NCBI GenBank assembly: GCA_949152475.1
Contig: OX424558.1
Location: 34,668,651-34,732,650 of the forward strand
DNA: 64,000 nt
From: Terebella lapidaria
Taxonomy: Eukaryota; Annelida; Polychaeta; Terebellida; Terebellidae
Direction: 5' to 3'
Below, in pieces: positions 58,901-64,000 of the stretch. Below the pieces are notes generated by a model that saw nothing but the letters and a program-made list of their open reading frames with translations, did no database searches and was not told the DNA's origin. The number at the start of each line of letters is the position of its first letter. Position 1 is the stretch's first letter. A program made the translations under genes and the position numbers.

Positions 58901-60046
58901 TCGGATGATTCCTGCGTCGAGCCAGTCTTGAAGAATTTTCTTCACTTCAGGTTTCATGTTTGGAGGAATTCTTCTATCTGGTTGCTTGATGGGAATGTCA
59001 TCTTCAGTGATGATCCTGTGCTTTACTAGGTCTGAACATCCTAAGTCACCATCATGTTGGCTGAAGACATCTTTGTACTTGTAGAATAGTTCTACCAACT
59101 GTCGATTATCCGTGTTGTTGAGGTTTACGTTACCCATGTTGATTTCAAAAGGTAAGTTTTGTAGGTTTTGTGGTGTGTCTGAACTAGTGTTTGCCTGTTG
59201 TGTGTCTGGAAGCACTTGATGACATGTGACGATCTTCGCGATCCTTGATGGTCGATCTATGATGATGTCTGAGCTACTCATGTTGGAGATTTCAAACATG
59301 ACATGTCCTAGCTTATCTACTGTTGTCAGTGTAGGAGTGATTAGTAGGTCTGGATATGGTGTAGACTCGGTGTGTTCCACTAACACTAGCATTGTTTCTG
59401 GAAGTTGCCGTGTTGTGCCTTGGATAGTTGTAGATGAGTTTGCGGGAATGTAGACATGTTTACCTAAAGTTTTGACAAACCCCAGAGTTCCTGAAGTATT
59501 GTTCACGAGTTTGGATTGCAGTTTCTTGAGCTCCTGAGATTTCACTGCATAGTGATCCAACTCATCACGAAGACCTGACTCATTTTCTTTGGTGAAAGTT
59601 TCCAAGGTCCCTTCCATTTGATGTGCATAGAGGTGCTGAATGACATTACAGCCAAGGATTCCCGGTGCAACTGCTTTCTTGTGCAACAGCCGTTCTTCGG
59701 TTGGGTCTTGTACAACTATGACATACATACTCTCGAATGTTTTGCTTTTGACAACAATGTCGACAATGATCACTCCTTCAATGGGAACTCTTGATCCATT
59801 AGCTGCAGTAAGGTGAATCCATTTACATTCATGTAGTGGTGTTTCGTTGAAGTGTTGATCATAGCATGACTTTGTAATAGTTGTAACTTGCGATCCAGAA
59901 TCAACTAAACAGTTAACTGGAATGTTGTTCATTGTGACTACGGTGTATGGGCATTTTCCTGACATTTTGTCCATGTCGGTTGGTTTGATGATTTGTTGAC
60001 ATGTTGTGGAGCCTGAAGTACCACTCGAGATCGACTCCTGATTCAA
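56000..60046 (-). CDS. pol: Gypsy Pol (protease, RT, RNase H, integrase), about 1,348 aa
   Basis: The frame has no ATG near its 5' end (codon at 60,046 is TTG) and is open upstream of it within gag, so it is most likely made by -1 frameshifting. Numbering from 60,046: protease DSG at 49-51; RT about 365-555 with LPFGLCNSP and YLDD at 504-507; RNase H with Asp663, Glu709, Asp737 and Asp779; integrase zinc finger His924/His929/Cys959/Cys962, catalytic Asp990, Asp1050 and Glu1086 (spacing D-X35-E), then a GPY/F-like module with W1223 and TPYVV. No chromodomain and no envelope. No premature stop: a potentially functional polyprotein. Confidence 0.94.
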   Translation of the reverse strand: MNQESISSGTSGSTTCQQIIKPTDMDKMSGKCPYTVVTMNNIPVNCLVDSGSQVTTITKSCYDQHFNETPLHECKWIHLTAANGSRVPIEGVIIVDIVVKSKTFESMYVIVVQDPTEERLLHKKAVAPGILGCNVIQHLYAHQMEGTLETFTKENESGLRDELDHYAVKSQELKKLQSKLVNNTSGTLGFVKTLGKHVYIPANSSTTIQGTTRQLPETMLVLVEHTESTPYPDLLITPTLTTVDKLGHVMFEISNMSSSDIIIDRPSRIAKIVTCHQVLPDTQQANTSSDTPQNLQNLPFEINMGNVNLNNTDNRQLVELFYKYKDVFSQHDGDLGCSDLVKHRIITEDDIPIKQPDRRIPPNMKPEVKKILQDWLDAGIIRQSDSSYASQIVLVRKKSGEIRICIDYRALNKKTVKDAFPLPKIEECIESLGGAKYFCSLDLAQGYLQVSLNESDAHKTAFRALGSLYEYTRLPFGLCNSPATFSRLMHRMFGNDYQDGIIFYLDDILVYSKTIPEMIQHLRLVFQKLQHHGLKLKPKKCHFFKDQVSFLGHTISAKGIQTDPDKVKAVQDFPRPSSDKTLRQFLGLVSYFRRFIQSFAHIASPLHSLLSKDKTKPQKTKTDTTWSEKWTEECETAFNTLKSKLTNAPLLQYPDFAKPFYVETDASLIGYGAVLYQMDGKSKAVIAYASRKLKRQEQTIKGYSSMKIEFLALHWAITRKFKDYLYGSKHQFVIKTDNHPLSRMMNAKHTAADMGKLAELADYNFRIEYKCGKHNLAADALSRNPISETENKTIEQISTYIDEENEVTRIPDEVIVCTEQDTNQVYFTVNEVHTTSKCYSDTELKQLQHDDPYISRVLHHLSHEQPEYKNYKTEHRDVKKCLSHKNQLKVINGLLYRVVRENQDVKQLLVVPTSLKRFVLEQMHTMSGHQGTERTMSLIRSRYYWPTITIDTTNFVKQCNRCTVAKEPTPKAKAKMQHLIANKPLDIIAIDFTVLEMSQSGTENVLVMTDVFSKFTLTVPTKDQTARTVAKVIVKEWINKLGLPARIHSDRGKSFENNVIKELCKLYGIQKSKTTPYHPTGNSQCERYNRTLHDLLKTLNKEKKLKWPDYIQELTGIYNCTPHSTTGYTPYQLFFGRHPRLAIDNFIPANTESAANVSVDEWVKRQQEKMELAVKLANDRINKKAQQRKQKHDRKGKFDELQIGDKVLLRNRSKGRSKIQDHWNSTPYVVIGRVTEASSAYIVQNTFDSTVKTANRVDLLRYVQETDSDTEHSSSGSQSNTSSSEDELVTVTTLPREQTAHKEPVLRRSTRSNFGKHRNPHHLPVSTLKDYSQSVLQLGKIITHSMDT

Positions 60047-61077
60047 GAGTGGTTTAAGTTTGACGCCTGTGTTGAGTGTTGACCTTGTTGTTGTGGTGGA
60101 CTATTGCGACTTCGTTGTTGCTGCTTCTTCAGTAGACAATCTCGAGCTATATGATTTGGTTGATGACAGAAGTGGCAGTAGATGGGACGCCTAGAGTTGA
60201 AGTTTGTGTTTCCGAATTGAGGTGCTGTATTTGGTGAGTATGGTTGTTGGTTCTGTTGATAACCTCTGCCTCGGCCTCTGTATCCACCACGCTGTCTTCC
60301 TCTGAAGCTGCCTCTGTATCCTTGTCGGTCTTGACCTGATCTGTTTTCATGCAGCTCTCGAACATTTTGAGTCAAGGTTTCAATCTCTTCCTGCTGCTTA
60401 GCGATGGTTTGCTGAAATGCTGTAACTGACTCCAGAGTTGATGTTGACTGCTCATCTACATCATTTGTCCAAGTTCTTGCCATATCACGTAGTTGATGGA
60501 ACTTGAGATCAGGCTGTTCTCTGTTTAAACGCCGCATCTCTCTCTTGAGGCTGACTTCTCGAAGTCCATCTGCAAAGCAGTCCTTCAGAACCTTGTCAGA
60601 GTCCTTGTACAACTTCGGATCTTGCTTGTTCAAGAGAATCAACTTGTCCATGATGGCTTGTGCGAACTCGTCCAAAGTGTTGTCGCCTTGTTCAAGTGTC
60701 AGTAGATCTTTTTGAAGTTGGAGTAAAGTCTTTTTGTTACCATATATTTCATGCAAGAGTTGAAAGATTTCACTTGATGTTGCTTTAGCACGGTTCACTT
60801 GAAGACGAAGTTCACGTTTTGGATTTTCCGTCAAGTGGTCCATGATGAAGTTCACTTTTTCCTCTTCTGTTTTCATTTTCTTGAATGTTGGATGAGTTTT
60901 CACTGCTTCGCACCAATCATCAATGTCTTCCTTTTCAGAGAACTTGTTCATCTTCTTTTCAGTTGCTGTGTTGACAACTACTTGAGGAGGTGCTTGCTTT
61001 TGTTGAAGCAAAATTGTAGCATCTCGAAGTTTCTCTTCTAACGTTGCAATCGTTGCTTTCAATTCATCTTCAGCCAT
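60043..61077 (-). CDS. gag: Gypsy Gag (capsid-nucleocapsid), 344 aa
   Basis: Starts at ATG 61,077. Residues 1-28 look like a coiled coil; residues about 45-200 are the helical capsid-like region (DDWCEAVKTHPTF, LLQLQKDLLTLEQGDNTLDE); residues about 250-285 are RG-rich; a single CCHC zinc knuckle CHFCHQPNHIARDC is at 301-314, followed by a Gln/Ser-rich tail. It would package element RNA. The frame ends at TGA 60,043-60,045, overlapping the pol frame by one step of -1. Confidence 0.92.
   Translation of the reverse strand: MAEDELKATIATLEEKLRDATILLQQKQAPPQVVVNTATEKKMNKFSEKEDIDDWCEAVKTHPTFKKMKTEEEKVNFIMDHLTENPKRELRLQVNRAKATSSEIFQLLHEIYGNKKTLLQLQKDLLTLEQGDNTLDEFAQAIMDKLILLNKQDPKLYKDSDKVLKDCFADGLREVSLKREMRRLNREQPDLKFHQLRDMARTWTNDVDEQSTSTLESVTAFQQTIAKQQEEIETLTQNVRELHENRSGQDRQGYRGSFRGRQRGGYRGRGRGYQQNQQPYSPNTAPQFGNTNFNSRRPIYCHFCHQPNHIARDCLLKKQQQRSRNSPPQQQGQHSTQASNLNHS
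60052..60058 (-). promoter_or_regulatory. Candidate -1 frameshift site between gag and pol
   Basis: In the gag frame the minus strand reads C TTA AAC four codons before the gag stop. This is one base from the classic slippery pattern X XXY YYZ, and a -1 step enters the pol frame. The first base does not fit the strict pattern, so the true slip site may be elsewhere in the overlap. Confidence 0.35.
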
Positions 61078-62957
61078 GGTGCAATGTTTTTGTTTGTTTT
61101 GTTGTATATAAGTTGTGCAAATATATACAAGTATGGCTGGAGTGTTAAGCAGGTACGATTGTGAGTGTAAAATGCTACGTTACTGACACTATCTTTAAAT
61201 GTTGTATGCAAATTCAACTACTAATAAAGTGTACTACGTTTGTCAAGTTGTGGCAAACTATGTGCGAAGTACAATGATCAGTAGTGTTTGATCAACAGTG
61301 TAGGTGTGTAGTACTAGAAATATTTTAATATTTTATATTGTTATTTGTGCTAAGTTAATATTAATTAAGTATTTATATATATATTTAAAGTTTCAAATAG
61401 TTATAGTTAACCAGTTTTTTTTTTAAAAGTACAGTTAACCAGTATATGTTTAAAGTTTGACAAGTTTTAATTTATAATTGTATTTATAATTATATGTTGT
61501 GTAATTATGTGTCTATTGTAAGGACCGACAAGTATTGTGTGACTACAGTTAAACAAAATTTATAACTATTACAGAAATTATTTTGCTATTATATAATTAG
61601 GTAGATAATTATTGGGGTATTTATTTATTTATTTTGTGAAAATTATTATATAACTATTTATGGACTGGAGTTTATTTACTTATTAATTTACATAAGCTAA
61701 TATGTGGATAGCCTTTAATTTGTTTTTAATAACTCTATCGTAGATTAGTAGTATTAGTTAAGAGTTAATAACTATTTTAATAACTAATGGAAAAATCTAC
61801 AACTATGGGATATAACTACATAAGCAAAGAGACAAAAAAAAATCTAAGTATGAATATTAACTAAGTAATGATAAAGCAAATACTTGCTAATCCTACACAA
61901 TAGATATATAAGGAGGATGAAATATATAAGGTTCCAAATCAATCGAAAAATGAGGCAAGGGAAAAAAAATCAGGTTAGTACAAAAGGAGAGAAAGTCGAC
62001 GCTGCTGTATGGAATCAAAGAAACAACAGACCCGTAAAAGGAATATTCCTAACTACAGAGATTTGGAAGAGTTACTAAATTAACAAAGCTAGTAAACAAA
62101 TACCTTAAGAGATACTAACAGTGACTAAATAATTTTGAATAAGAATTAGAAATTATACTAACGAAAATTATTTAATGTGATATAGGATAAATAAGGAAAG
62201 AAAATTAAGTTATTCTAATGATTATAAATATACAATGTAATATAACTACGATAGAAAAATAATTACATGTACTATATAGAATAGACAGAAGTTATTTAAA
62301 TATCAAGAAAATCTAAAGAAATTAAAATAATGAATAAATGACTAAAGATGAAAGATGAGAAATCTATGAGAGATAGACAGACTAGATAGTACTGAATAGA
62401 TCTAAGTACACAACACCATACACATAAATGAAGACATGCAATATTTCAATAAATATATAAAATATTCAATCACATATAAAACAATCAATCAGATTCTAAA
62501 AGTGATTATCACAGTTCAGGAATATATTTTCCTAATATTTTCAGAATAATTCAGTTGTTGCAACTTCAGTCACAGACTGATTAAATAATTGTCAAAATTT
62601 AAATTCAGAATCAAATCCTAGCAAATCACATGCTTTCAAGGAACGATGATCTGAATGTCCACAGGCAATTCACATGCCGAACTTATGAAATGTTCATAGC
62701 ACAGGTGAGTAGATTCACCAAATACCTTGTGCGTGATCAGCTGTTTCTTGTGATCTCAGCCTGGGAGTGTTGTTGTCGTCGCGCGTGTGTTGACAGCTAG
62801 CGAGCGAGGGGTGACGCTGGGCCCAAGCCTACGGGGGTTGACAGCTCACGGTCTCTGCGTTAGAGTATCGGCGAGGAAAACGACGCTTGTACCGTGGCTC
62901 GCTGGTTAGGTGGACTCTGGTCTGCTTGCGAGTGTTGAGAACTCCGACTGCGCCATA
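61078..62957 (-). other. Long Gypsy leader without a gene
   Basis: 1.9 kb between primer-binding site and gag. AT-rich except for a GC-richer 200 bp next to the LTR (62,750-62,957). One 64-codon plus-strand ORF at 61,884 has no visible domain and is probably chance. I see no third element gene. Confidence 0.7.
62938..62955 (-). promoter_or_regulatory. Probable tRNA primer-binding site of the Gypsy element
   Basis: Two bases inside the 5' LTR the minus strand reads TGGCGCAGTCGGAGTT. TGG complements the CCA end of a tRNA and TGGCGCAGTCGG closely resembles binding sites of insect Gypsy-type elements. The primer tRNA cannot be named from sequence alone. Confidence 0.65.
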
Positions 62958-63723
62958 TGTAGCCCGAGGGGCAAGGTTCACCCAACAACTCAATCAGCCG
63001 CTTCAAAAGTTTATTGTAACCCAAAGGGTACCTGAGAAATATACATACAGTGTAAAAACAGTGGGAATGACAGACATATAAACACGATTGTGATTTATAC
63101 AATTAGAAATGAAATGATGATGATATGATATTTACTAGACACTCAAATAAGATCATGGCAATAATACTAGTAGAAGGTATATAATTCTAGACACGAATAC
63201 ACGAAATAACCATTATAGAATTACAGTTATTACACCTAACACAATATAGTATTTGAACCAGTAAGATACGGAATACCTACCCCCGACAAGCCTGGTGCAC
63301 CCTCGACTCCACACAACAGCGACGGCTCTCTCACACCTACAATTGCACGGACCCTTTAATTCCATTGCAACAATAATCGAGAGATTCGGAACACGGTATT
63401 CCACCTTTAAGTAGTCTTACTATATATTGTGCAGGGCCAACTACATTCTACTTTATCATAACCTATATATATTATTACTTACAGGTGTAGATCTTGATTA
63501 TCCTTGTAATATATCTATAAACGGTATTGATTGTATATGTTTCCGTCAATGCTTTCACGATAAATGATATTCAGTCTTAGAACCGTTCACTGTGAGATCT
63601 GAAGTTGAACTGACGTATATGCGCGGCAATTTGTGGTCATGTGATATTTCCTATGCGCTAATTGGCTAATTACTGGCGGGCTATAGACCTTGTGATATTG
63701 AGGCGGGAAATACACAGGTTACA
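62958..63723 (-). repeat. Gypsy 5' LTR (right side of the window)
   Basis: 766 bp; on the minus strand begins TGTAACC and ends CTACA, i.e. TG...CA. An AATAAA on the minus strand at 63,010-63,015 lies about 50 bp from the inner end. Confidence 0.95.
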
Positions 63724-64000
63724 CTATATTGAAATACTTTTGTCAAAGACTGTACAATCGAAAATTTGCTTTAAATCCCTGTAAAGATTTCATACGCAAA
63801 AATTGATTCAAAAGTTATTGAGTATTTTGCCACTTGCAATATGTATATTATTAACAGTTTCTGGACGAACTTTAATGAAGTTTGGGACATACATGTTTGT
63901 GTAAAAATTAACAAAGTTAAAGTAAAATATGCTGTGATTTCAGTTGACATATTATGTGGTCAATTACTGTTATTCATGGAGTTCGTTACAATATACTCTG
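63724..64000 (+). repeat. Array unit resuming after the Gypsy element
   Basis: Spacer sequence from CTATATTGAAA onward, continuing the unit interrupted at 55,042, with two private changes (ATACTTTTGTCAAAG). It runs off the window before the next promoter, so at least one more gene copy is expected beyond the edge. Confidence 0.93.

Larger units (their letters stand above)
55043..63723 (-). mobile_element. Ty3/Gypsy LTR retrotransposon, full length
   Basis: 8,681 bp on the minus strand, splitting the array sequence ...GTACTAT/ATTGAAA. Target duplication CTAT at 55,039-55,042 and 63,724-63,727. Two 766-bp LTRs, gag and pol ORFs without internal stops, no envelope gene. The order protease, RT, RNase H, integrase is that of Ty3/Gypsy. 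The LTRs look identical, so insertion is recent and the copy may be active. Confidence 0.96.

Noticed and set aside
61884..62078. 64-codon ORF in the Gypsy leader
   Set aside because: Plus strand, against the element, no domain; likely chance.

Overview
This is eukaryotic, almost certainly invertebrate metazoan, DNA. The evidence is an intronless gene unit with a TATA box, an ATG in good context and an AATAAA signal, repeated in tandem about every 1.58 kb, and insertions of typically eukaryotic elements: a LINE, a DIRS-type tyrosine-recombinase retrotransposon, a TTAA-flanked foldback MITE and a Ty3/Gypsy LTR element. I cannot name the species. The element families would fit a marine or freshwater invertebrate such as a mollusc, but that is a guess.

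Layout. (1) 1-32,726: head-to-tail array of a gene for an unrecognised 181-residue Ser/Asp-rich protein with a basic, amphipathic C-terminal segment. The whole window holds 23 copies that reach the start codon. By my reading 13 keep the full 181-codon frame, two have a replaced C-terminus, one lost its ATG and seven are broken by nonsense or indel changes. Two internal CDS pieces and four orphan CDS tails are scattered in rearranged units. (2) 32,727-41,484: a 5'-truncated LINE lies inside one unit and has itself been hit by a complete DIRS element (33,371-39,720), a foldback MITE (39,792-40,209) and a second 5'-truncated retroelement (40,742-41,387). (3) 41,485-55,042: the array continues as a higher-order repeat that alternates ordinary units with units carrying the same LINE insertion; three junction units lack the gene entirely. 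(4) 55,043-63,723: an 8.7-kb Ty3/Gypsy element on the minus strand, with apparently identical 766-bp LTRs and a CTAT target duplication, splits another unit. (5) 63,724-64,000: that unit resumes and runs off the window.

History read from nesting and shared breakpoints: the gene unit was amplified; a LINE inserted after a TTTCAGTT site in one unit; that unit lost its gene by deletion; the LINE-bearing module was then amplified; DIRS, MITE and a further retroelement later entered one LINE copy; the Gypsy element is probably among the youngest arrivals. Central copies (about 17-30 kb) form a distinct sequence subfamily that grades into the flanking type, as expected for unequal crossing-over and gene conversion.

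The most interesting item is the unrecognised tandem gene family itself. Others are the DIRS element, whose ends and internal complementary region can be matched base for base to the expected circle junction and whose gag region is strikingly dense in GATC, and the clear record of a mobile element hitch-hiking on tandem amplification. Start codons were chosen as ATG; longer in-frame readings from TTG or GTG were not used. All counts were made by eye.
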